From contig NW_022881625.1 in assembly GCF_003369915.1 (NCBI RefSeq), positions 9,362,001-9,426,000 on the forward strand: a DNA stretch of 64,000 nt, written 5' to 3'. This stretch comes from Drosophila miranda. Its lineage: Eukaryota; Arthropoda; Insecta; Diptera; Drosophilidae. The notes beneath the pieces were generated by a model. The model was not told where the DNA came from. It ran no database searches and was given only the letters and a program-made list of their open reading frames with translations. The number at the start of each line of letters is the position of its first letter. Position 1 is the first letter of the stretch. The translations under genes were made by a program, and so were the position numbers. Below, in pieces: positions 1-9,002 of the stretch.

Positions 1-501
1 CATTGTGTCCTACATGATTCAGCAGGGTCTGGAAATCTTCGAAGTTCCCGGAAAGCTAGCCACCGATATTCGGGCATACTTTCTTGAGTGCAAACGCAAA
101 AAACCATGTCACCGGAGCAAACCCTTGAAGAATCCATCTCGGACGACTCGACGGTCAACACGGTGTACACTTTTGTAGATCGTGCCGCCACGGCAGCGGC
201 AAACAACAGCAATTACACGGACACTGCACTGGCGCAGCTGTACGCGCACATTCAGAGCCTTCCGGAGTCCTCCAAGAAGCGTCGCCTCATCAAGCAGTTT
301 AACAAGCAAAACGGACAAGGTAGCACATTGTCTCCACTCCGTTGCGTTCCTTTGGGACACAGCTCATTGATTCCACTCGCTCCTTTCAGGCACACCGCTG
401 CAGGTCATCGCGAGGAGCTCCAGCGTGCCATAAGGGAGCATCACGAGAAGCATGATGCCAAAATGATGCGCGCCATGGAGGAGGCAGAGCGTAAGAAGTA
501 G
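1..501 (+). pseudogene. RhoGAP copy 0, 3' part, A6 frameshift class
   Basis: This is the C-terminal end of an ARHGAP19-like RhoGAP gene. It begins at the last GAP-domain helices (SIVSYMIQQ) and is cut by the window edge. The homopolymer at 98-103 has six A, so the GAP frame runs into a changed tail and stops at 176-178. The ancestral C-terminal frame, with the ESSKKRRLIKQFNKQ block that resembles the human ARHGAP19 tail, stays open to the TAG at 499-501. A putative 70-nt intron lies at 320-389. The nine bases coding HHE near the end are present, unlike in the next unit. Confidence 0.7.
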
Positions 502-1939
502 AAATCCATATGGATCACTGCACCCAGCCGTTTCGTTATATAACACCATTTCGATCATCCTGCAGCTATGCCATAAATGCGGCTAAACTGAAACTGTAAA
601 CACTTTTGTATGCGACGTAATAAAGACTTGAATGTACCCAAAGCACTAATCCATTCTGAGGATATGATGAGTGGAAATTATCTGTAAATTATCGTCGAAC
701 CATGGCTTGTGTGTATGTGCAGTGCCATACTTGAAACAAAATAGAATGTTATCTAGGGAAAAACACCTCTATTGCATTAACACAAAACAAGGAACCGGGT
801 GCAAAGCGGATTCTCCCCAGTGGAACACTTGAAATGTTCAACCCATATCAAACGATAGACGATTATCAGCAGGCCAGCCGCTCCACTTCGCTGCCACCTG
901 GTTGAATGTGTCCACTGCCCGTTCGATGCTCCTCCACACGCGTATACAAATTCAAATCCAAACGATCAACATCAATGAGGACGCCACTTTCCTGATAACT
1001 TGACCGCCATGTGACCGTTGGAATAGGAATTTTGTCACAGTTTAGAAACCTACCTACATGTGTTTTCGGCGTGATGAGTACGATGATGTGTGTTAAGAGC
1101 CAGATTAGATGCTCTCCAGCCGATTTACGCCCATTCAATTATTTTGGTAGGTAATGCTATTATCTACTTTCACACGATGCAATAAATAGAAAAATGCCCC
1201 GGAAATGAAGCCTTACGCCGAAAATGAAATACTCTTGTAAGTGGAATTCCACATAGATATATTGGATTTCTAGAATTGGAAGTATCCTGCATGCATGTGC
1301 TCCTAAAGTCAGATGACCAATAAATCTGTATCTTTCAAAATGGATGTTGGGCTCCCCACGCAACATACCCAACCATCTATATTTGGTACTTATGTATGAG
1401 CGTATAGTGATATTAAAGCACGATCCAGTACAAATTATAGTTCTGGCTGATGTTTCCTATAGCAGATATATAATTTTGCGGTGATCCGATACTGATTCAA
1501 TCTGTGTGTAATAAATACCATTTTCGTAGCGTAGCAAGATGAAATATAAAGTGCCTAAGTTCCGCGCAAAAGTATAATCAGTAGCTCCAGATAGCCGACT
1601 GGCAGCGAACGGATTGTTATAGAGGCACTTGATTGTTCTTATAACAATAGGCGGGGTGTGTGTATTGGGGGTGGGTGGAGGTGGCGGTGGCATATCAGCA
1701 GTCATTTAATTAGCTGTTTCAGATTCCGATTGCTTTTTGGGGACTTTTGCTTACGTTAAAGCGCGCTTTCCACACCTCTGCCTCCGCCGCCGTTCTAAAG
1801 GGAAACTGTAGAATCTGATTTACGACTCTCTCCAACTTCAAGTATTTCCCCCTCTGCCAGCGTGCCAGTTGTACGCCAGCGTCGACGCTTTGGTTATCTC
1901 ATGCAGGGCAATTTGTCAAGCCAAATAACGGTCTGCGTG

Positions 1940-1951
1940 TCAGTTTCAGTT
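1940..1951 (+). promoter_or_regulatory. Possible initiator of the transporter exon
   Basis: Two overlapping matches to the fly initiator consensus TCAGTT lie 39-50 bases upstream of the ATG of the chimeric ORF, and the same sequence recurs in almost every unit. No TATA box sits at the usual distance and a downstream promoter element is not convincing, so this is only a suggestion. Confidence 0.25.
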
Positions 1952-1989
1952 CCATTTTTTGCATCACGGAGAACAGAACAGAACACAAC

Positions 1990-2121
1990 ATGTCCAAGGG
2001 ATCGGTCCTACCACAGTATATAGCCGGTTTATCGGCCAGCTTTGGCGCCATGTGTATGGGCGCCTCAATCGGCTGGTCCGAAATTTGTAATTTCGAGTTC
2101 TTTAAGAGATTTACTAACTAA
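1990..2121 (+). CDS. Chimeric ORF: sugar-transporter N-terminus joined to foreign tail (copy 0)
   Basis: This is a 43-codon ORF. Residues 1-30 (MSKGSVLPQYIAGLS through GASIGWS) read like the start and first membrane segment of an MFS sugar porter of the Tret1/GLUT-like insect family, which normally continues SPVE. After S30 the homology ends. Thirteen unrelated residues (EICNFEFFKRFTN) follow, then TAA and an AATAAA at 2133-2138. The break falls exactly at the tandem junction (2079/2080). The transporter is therefore the gene downstream of the ancestral RhoGAP locus, and the tail comes from the sequence upstream of it. The ATG context CAACATG is good for flies. The motif CTAACTAATTTCAG at the end also looks like a branch point plus splice acceptor, so the tail could be intron sequence of the upstream gene. 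Such a peptide would have one membrane helix at most and no transport function. Confidence 0.6.
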   Translation: MSKGSVLPQYIAGLSASFGAMCMGASIGWSEICNFEFFKRFTN

Positions 2122-5100
2122 TTTCAGCTGTAAATAAAGAAGCATTAGTGTACAGCTTATAATTCTTTAACATTGACATGGCGTTTTCGCACAAAATGTT
2201 CTTTGGACGCCAGTGACAGCTCTGCCAGTTCAATATTTCAATTTTTGCAGCGCGTCTCGCCCAATTTTCCGCAAATAAATTCCACCAGCAAAGCTATCAA
2301 CAAATATGCTGTCAGGCCACAAACCTTCTATATTGTACTTTTAGAAAAGTAATATTTGTTAAAGTGAGCGTGTGAGTGCTGGGATTCGAATCTACGGAAG
2401 TCCTTTTCGTTTGTGCTGTGCTGTGCTGTTGCTTTGGCTACTGCTGTCGCCCTGTATACGCCCTTTCGTATAACAATGGACATGGAATACGCCAACATCA
2501 ATGAATTTAATGACCGCGACCTAGCGACACGCATGCGCAACAGCAATTATGAAAAATACAAGTCTCTGGTGCGCATGCACCTCTCCTTCGAGCTGGAACT
2601 AAACACCGACGAGTAAGTTGCCACGAGCGACGCTGCCATCCCATCGAAATATAGTGCTTACCGATTTATGGGTTGCAGGTTCGACATGCCGTACCATGAA
2701 ATCGTCTACGAAGATAAGGGCAAGATAAAGAAGTGGAATCGCCTCTCCAAGAAGAATCGCGGACCTGCCACAGGCTGCACGGCTGGGGCAGGCAGTAAGT
2801 CGGCAGGCAACAGTCCCACTGAAACGCTGCAGCAACAAATTGATGCAGGCTTTCTGATGCACCTGGAGGAGCTCAAAGAGTTTCTTATGCTGGAGAAGAG
2901 TAAGTGACAGGGAGAGTCCGGAAAATTGAATTATTCTAAATGCGGAAATGCTATTCTGCAGATCTCACCCAGGAGGGACTATTTCGCAAGACAGGAGCCG
3001 TTTCCAGGCAGAACGAGCTACGAATGCACATACAGCACGACCAGCCCTTGGATTTGGAACTGACAGGATTCTCGGCTCACGACTGTGCCACTGTTTTTAA
3101 GAGCTTTCTGGCCGAGCTGCCAGAGCCTTTGCTTACAGACGCCCACTATCCAGCACATCTTCAGATAGCGCCGCTTAGCCAGGCATTAATGGGGGGTCAG
3201 GTGGCGGCTACCGCAGAGCGCCAACAACATCTTCTCAACTCGGTGCAGCTGCTCCTTCTCCTGCTCCCCGAAGAGCATCGCGAGTTACTGCAGCACATTA
3301 TTAAAATGCTCCATTCGGTGGCAGCGCGTGAGGAGAGCAACAAGATGTCCGCGGAGAATTTGGCCATCTTGTTTACACCGCACCTGATTTGCCCCAGGCA
3401 AATGCCGCCTGAGGCGCTCCACTATACGGCGAAGAAGATGTCCAGCATTGTGTCCTACATGATTCAGCAGGGTCTGGAAATCTTCGAAGTTCCCGGAAAG
3501 CTAGCCACCGATATTCGGGCATACTTTCTTGAGTGCAAACGCAAAAAACCATGTCACCGGAGCAAACCCTTGAAGAATCCATCTCGGACGACTCGACGGT
3601 CAACACGGTGTACACTTTTGTAGATCGTGCCGCCACGGCAGCGGCAAACAACAGCAATTACACGGACACTGCACTGGCGCAGCTGTACGCGCACATTCAG
3701 AGCCTTCCGGAGTCCTCCAAGAAGCGTCGCCTCATCAAGCAGTTTAACAAGCAAAACGGACAAGGTAGCACATTGTCTCCACTCCGTTGCGTTCCTTTGG
3801 GACACAGCTCATTGATTCCACTCGCTCCTTTCAGGCACACCGCTGCAGGTCATCGCGAGGAGCTCCAGCGTGCCATAAGGGAGAAGCATGATGCCAAAAT
3901 GATGCGCGCCATGGAGGAGGCAGAGCGTAAGAAGTAGAAATCCATATGGATCACTGCACCCAGCCGTTTCGTTATATAACACCATTTCGATCATCCTGCA
4001 GCTATGCCATAAATGCGGCTAAACTGAAACTGTAAACACTTTTGTATGCGACGTAATAAAGACTTGAATGTACCCAAAGCACTAATCCATTCTGAGGATA
4101 TGATGAGTGGAAATTATCTGTAAATTATCGTCGAACCATGGCTTGTGTGTATGTGCAGTGCCATACTTGAAACAAAATAGAATGTTATCTAGGGAAAAAC
4201 ACCTCTATTGCATTAACACAAAACAAGGAACCGGGTGCAAAGCGGATTCTCCCCAGTGGAACACTTGAAATGTTCAACCCATATCAAACGATAGACGATT
4301 ATCAGCAGGCCAGCCGCTCCACTTCGCTGCCACCTGGTTGAATGTGTCCACTGCCCGTTCGATGCTCCTCCACACGCGTATACAAATTCAAATCCAAACG
4401 ATCAACATCAATGAGGACGCCACTTTCCTGATAACTTGACCGCCATGTGACCGTTGGAATAGGAATTTTGTCACAGTTTAGAAACCTACCTACATGTGTT
4501 TTCGGCGTGATGAGTACGATGATGTGTGTTAAGAGCCAGATTAGATGCTCTCCAGCCGATTTACGCCCATTCAATTATTTTGGTAGGTAATGCTATTATC
4601 TACTTTCACACGATGCAATAAATAGAAAAATGCCCCGGAAATGAAGCCTTACGCCGAAAATGAAATACTCTTGTAAGTGGAATTCCACATAGATATATTG
4701 GATTTCTAGAATTGGAAGTATCCTGCATGCATGTGCTCCTAAAGTCAGATGACCAATAAATCTGTATCTTTCAAAATGGATGTTGGGCTCCCCACGCAAC
4801 ATACCCAACCATCTATATTTGGTACTTATGTATGAGCGTATAGTGATATTAAAGCACGATCCAGTACAAATTATAGTTCTGGCTGATGTTTCCTATAGCA
4901 GATATATAATTTTGCGGTGATCCGATACTGATTCAATCTGTGTGTAATAAATACCATTTTCGTAGCGTAGCAAGATGAAATATAAAGTGCCTAAGTTCCG
5001 CGCAAAAGTATAATCAGTAGCTCCAGATAGCCGACTGGCAGCGAACGGATTGTTATAGAGGCACTTGATTGTTCTTATAACAATAGGCGGGGTGTGTGTA

Positions 5101-5515
5101 TTGGGGGTGGGTGGAGGTGGCGGTGGCATATCAGCAGTCATTTAATTAGCTGTTTCAGATTCCGATTGCTTTTTGGGGACTTTTGCTTACGTTAAAGCGC
5201 GCTTTCCACACCTCTGCCTCCGCCGCCGTTCTAAAGGGAAACTGTAGAATCTGATTTACGACTCTCTCCAACTTCAAGTATTTCCCCCTCTGCCAGCGTG
5301 CCAGTTGTACGCCAGCGTCGACGCTTTGGTTATCTCATGCAGGGCAATTTGTCAAGCCAAATAACGGTCTGCGTGTCAGTTTCAGTTCCATTTTTTGCAT
5401 CACGGAGAACAGAACAGAACACAACATGTCCAAGGGATCGGTCCTACCACAGTATATAGCCGGTTTATCGGCCAGCTTTGGCGCCATGTGTATGGGCGCC
5501 TCAATCGGCTGGTCC
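2080..5515 (+). repeat. Array unit 1 (3436 bp)
   Basis: A complete basic unit. It runs from the upstream-gene tail and polyA signal (2080-2138), through the region upstream of RhoGAP (2139-2475) and the RhoGAP gene (2476-3937, AATAAA 4055-4060), to a 3' flank without recognisable genes (4061-5130) and the transporter leader and exon (5131-5515). It differs from the next unit by a shorter GCT/GTT tract before the gene (2413-2436) and by a 9-bp in-frame loss near the gene's 3' end. Confidence 0.9.
2476..3623 (+). CDS. ARHGAP19-like RhoGAP, copy 1 (A6 class, 339 aa)
   Basis: This Rho GTPase-activating protein stimulates GTP hydrolysis on Rho-family GTPases. Exons are 2476-2612, 2679-2899 and 2962 onward; introns of 66 and 62 nt have GTAAGT donors and CAG acceptors in phases 2 and 1. 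The GAP domain spans about residues 95-300: arginine finger R128 in EGLFRKTG, the LPEPLL loop at 172-177, and N252 in KMSAENLA. The A-run at 3543-3548 has six A, which sends the frame into 24 novel residues (PCHRSK...CTLL) ending at 3623. The ancestral C-terminal frame remains open behind it to 3937. The start is the first ATG (context AACAATGG); the frame is open further upstream but only with GTG. The family match to ARHGAP19 rests on the GAP sequence and on the QFNKQ tail. The fly gene may be RhoGAP54D, which I cannot confirm here. Confidence 0.75.
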
Positions 5516-5557
5516 GAAATTTGTAATTTCGAGTTCTTTAAGAGATTTACTAACTAA
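5426..5557 (+). CDS. Chimeric transporter-exon ORF, copy 1
   Basis: Identical in protein sequence to the copy at 1990-2121, with the same fusion after S30 (5515/5516). It has its own AATAAA shortly downstream, which could end a short transcript before the next RhoGAP gene. Confidence 0.55.
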   Translation: MSKGSVLPQYIAGLSASFGAMCMGASIGWSEICNFEFFKRFTN

Positions 5558-8500
5558 TTTCAGCTGTAAATAAAGAAGCATTAGTGTACAGCTTATAATT
5601 CTTTAACATTGACATGGCGTTTTCGCACAAAATGTTCTTTGGACGCCAGTGACAGCTCTGCCAGTTCAATATTTCAATTTTTGCAGCGCGTCTCGCCCAA
5701 TTTTCCGCAAATAAATTCCACCAGCAAAGCTATCAACAAATATGCTGTCAGGCCACAAACCTTCTATATTGTACTTTTAGAAAAGTAATATTTGTTAAAG
5801 TGAGCGTGTGAGTGCTGGGATTCGAATCTACGGAAGTCCTTTTCGTTTGTGCTGTGCTGTTGTTGTTTTGTTGCTTTGGCTACTGCTGTCGCCCTGTATA
5901 CGCCCTTTCGTATAACAATGGACATGGAATACGCCAACATCAATGAATTTAATGACCGCGACCTAGCGACACGCATGCGCAACAGCAATTATGAAAAATA
6001 CAAGTCTCTGGTGCGCATGCACCTCTCCTTCGAGCTGGAACTAAACACCGACGAGTAAGTTGCCACGAGCGACGCTGCCATCCCATCGAAATATAGTGCT
6101 TACCGATTTATGGGTTGCAGGTTCGACATGCCGTACCATGAAATCGTCTACGAAGATAAGGGCAAGATAAAGAAGTGGAATCGCCTCTCCAAGAAGAATC
6201 GCGGACCTGCCACAGGCTGCACGGCTGGGGCAGGCAGTAAGTCGGCAGGCAACAGTCCCACTGAAACGCTGCAGCAACAAATTGATGCAGGCTTTCTGAT
6301 GCACCTGGAGGAGCTCAAAGAGTTTCTTATGCTGGAGAAGAGTAAGTGACAGGGAGAGTCCGGAAAATTGAATTATTCTAAATGCGGAAATGCTATTCTG
6401 CAGATCTCACCCAGGAGGGACTATTTCGCAAGACAGGAGCCGTTTCCAGGCAGAACGAGCTACGAATGCACATACAGCACGACCAGCCCTTGGATTTGGA
6501 ACTGACAGGATTCTCGGCTCACGACTGTGCCACTGTTTTTAAGAGCTTTCTGGCCGAGCTGCCAGAGCCTTTGCTTACAGACGCCCACTATCCAGCACAT
6601 CTTCAGATAGCGCCGCTTAGCCAGGCATTAATGGGGGGTCAGGTGGCGGCTACCGCAGAGCGCCAACAACATCTTCTCAACTCGGTGCAGCTGCTCCTTC
6701 TCCTGCTCCCCGAAGAGCATCGCGAGTTACTGCAGCACATTATTAAAATGCTCCATTCGGTGGCAGCGCGTGAGGAGAGCAACAAGATGTCCGCGGAGAA
6801 TTTGGCCATCTTGTTTACACCGCACCTGATTTGCCCCAGGCAAATGCCGCCTGAGGCGCTCCACTATACGGCGAAGAAGATGTCCAGCATTGTGTCCTAC
6901 ATGATTCAGCAGGGTCTGGAAATCTTCGAAGTTCCCGGAAAGCTAGCCACCGATATTCGGGCATACTTTCTTGAGTGCAAACGCAAAAAACCATGTCACC
7001 GGAGCAAACCCTTGAAGAATCCATCTCGGACGACTCGACGGTCAACACGGTGTACACTTTTGTAGATCGTGCCGCCACGGCAGCGGCAAACAACAGCAAT
7101 TACACGGACACTGCACTGGCGCAGCTGTACGCGCACATTCAGAGCCTTCCGGAGTCCTCCAAGAAGCGTCGCCTCATCAAGCAGTTTAACAAGCAAAACG
7201 GACAAGGTAGCACATTGTCTCCACTCCGTTGCGTTCCTTTGGGACACAGCTCATTGATTCCACTCGCTCCTTTCAGGCACACCGCTGCAGGTCATCGCGA
7301 GGAGCTCCAGCGTGCCATAAGGGAGCATCACGAGAAGCATGATGCCAAAATGATGCGCGCCATGGAGGAGGCAGAGCGTAAGAAGTAGAAATCCATATGG
7401 ATCACTGCACCCAGCCGTTTCGTTATATAACACCATTTCGATCATCCTGCAGCTATGCCATAAATGCGGCTAAACTGAAACTGTAAACACTTTTGTATGC
7501 GACGTAATAAAGACTTGAATGTACCCAAAGCACTAATCCATTCTGAGGATATGATGAGTGGAAATTATCTGTAAATTATCGTCGAACCATGGCTTGTGTG
7601 TATGTGCAGTGCCATACTTGAAACAAAATAGAATGTTATCTAGGGAAAAACACCTCTATTGCATTAACACAAAACAAGGAACCGGGTGCAAAGCGGATTC
7701 TCCCCAGTGGAACACTTGAAATGTTCAACCCATATCAAACGATAGACGATTATCAGCAGGCCAGCCGCTCCACTTCGCTGCCACCTGGTTGAATGTGTCC
7801 ACTGCCCGTTCGATGCTCCTCCACACGCGTATACAAATTCAAATCCAAACGATCAACATCAATGAGGACGCCACTTTCCTGATAACTTGACCGCCATGTG
7901 ACCGTTGGAATAGGAATTTTGTCACAGTTTAGAAACCTACCTACATGTGTTTTCGGCGTGATGAGTACGATGATGTGTGTTAAGAGCCAGATTAGATGCT
8001 CTCCAGCCGATTTACGCCCATTCAATTATTTTGGTAGGTAATGCTATTATCTACTTTCACACGATGCAATAAATAGAAAAATGCCCCGGAAATGAAGCCT
8101 TACGCCGAAAATGAAATACTCTTGTAAGTGGAATTCCACATAGATATATTGGATTTCTAGAATTGGAAGTATCCTGCATGCATGTGCTCCTAAAGTCAGA
8201 TGACCAATAAATCTGTATCTTTCAAAATGGATGTTGGGCTCCCCACGCAACATACCCAACCATCTATATTTGGTACTTATGTATGAGCGTATAGTGATAT
8301 TAAAGCACGATCCAGTACAAATTATAGTTCTGGCTGATGTTTCCTATAGCAGATATATAATTTTGCGGTGATCCGATACTGATTCAATCTGTGTGTAATA
8401 AATACATTTTCGTAGCAAGATGAAATATAAAGTGCCTAAGTTCCGCGCAAAAGTATAATCAGTAGCTCCAGATAGCCGACTGGCAGCGAACGGATTGTTA

Positions 8501-8960
8501 TAGAGGCACTTGATTGTTCTTATAACAATAGGCGGGGTGTGTGTATTGGGGGTGGGTGGAGGTGGCGGTGGCATATCAGCAGTCATTTAATTAGCTGTTT
8601 CAGATTCCGATTGCTTTTTGGGGACTTTTGCTTACGTTAAAGCGCGCTTTCCACACCTCTGCCTCCGCCGCCGTTCTAAAGGGAAACTGTAGAATCTGAT
8701 TTACGACTCTCTCCAACTTCAAGTATTTCCCCCTCTGCCAGCGTGCCAGTTGTACGCCAGCGTCGACGCTTTGGTTATCTCATGCAGGGCAATTTGTCAA
8801 GCCAAATAACGGTCTGCGTGTCAGTTTCAGTTCCATTTTTTGCATCACGGAGAACAGAACAGAACACAACATGTCCAAGGGATCGGTCCTACCACAGTAT
8901 ATAGCCGGTTTATCGGCCAGCTTTGGCGCCATGTGTATGGGCGCCTCAATCGGCTGGTCC
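5516..8960 (+). repeat. Array unit 2 (3445 bp)
   Basis: A complete basic unit, the best reference for the unlengthened unit. RhoGAP occupies 5918-7388 (AATAAA 7506-7511) and the 3' flank 7512-8575 carries nothing recognisable. The flank has a small deletion near 8405 compared with unit 1. The transporter leader and exon occupy 8576-8960. Confidence 0.9.
5918..7065 (+). CDS. ARHGAP19-like RhoGAP, copy 2 (A6 class, 339 aa)
   Basis: Exons are 5918-6054, 6121-6341 and 6404 onward, with all splice sites kept. The GAP domain is the same as in copy 1, with the arginine finger and the NLA asparagine intact. The six-A run at 6985-6990 gives the altered tail with stop at 7063-7065. The old C-terminal frame is open to 7388 and includes the HHE codons that copies 1 and 3 lack. 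The copy would still make a complete GAP domain. Confidence 0.75.
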
Positions 8961-9002
8961 GAAATTTGTAATTTCGAGTTCTTTAAGAGATTTACTAACT
9001 AA
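8871..9002 (+). CDS. Chimeric transporter-exon ORF, copy 2
   Basis: Same 43 codons as copy 0; fusion point 8960/8961. No changes in the protein. Confidence 0.55.
   Translation: MSKGSVLPQYIAGLSASFGAMCMGASIGWSEICNFEFFKRFTN

Larger units (their letters stand above)
1..2079 (+). repeat. Array unit 0 (partial, right part only)
   Basis: The window opens inside exon 3 of a RhoGAP copy. The unit then holds the end of that gene (to 501), its AATAAA at 619-624, a non-coding 3' flank (about 625-1690), the transporter leader (about 1691-1989) and the transporter exon to 2079. In the flank I see only AT-rich sequence and a G-rich tract at 1651-1690; the conserved open frames there on the minus strand show no protein family. 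The unit boundary is set at the end of the sugar-transporter part of the chimeric ORF. Confidence 0.85.

Noticed and set aside
866..1138. Conserved minus-strand open frames of 70-90 codons in the 3' flank of each unit
   Set aside because: They recur only because the unit is repeated, show no protein family, and are broken by indels in units 5-7 without compensation.
2080..2121. The chimeric tail as a conserved domain of its own
   Set aside because: Thirteen residues are too short to assign, and the possible splice acceptor at its end suggests it may be intron sequence.
2413..2475. Extension of RhoGAP upstream with a hydrophobic start (LCC...ALYTPFRIT), like a signal peptide
   Set aside because: The upstream frame has no ATG, only GTG, and the stretch varies in length between units, as expected for a leader.
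3536..3550. Programmed -1 ribosomal frameshift at the A6 run
   Set aside because: AAAAAAC is present but the zero frame reads AAA AAA C, not A AAA AAC, so the classic slippery phase is wrong. Slippage on poly-A remains possible but is not supported by the sequence.
3373..3657. Minus-strand frames opposite RhoGAP exon 3
   Set aside because: Shadows of the coding strand; they have no start context and no splice signals.
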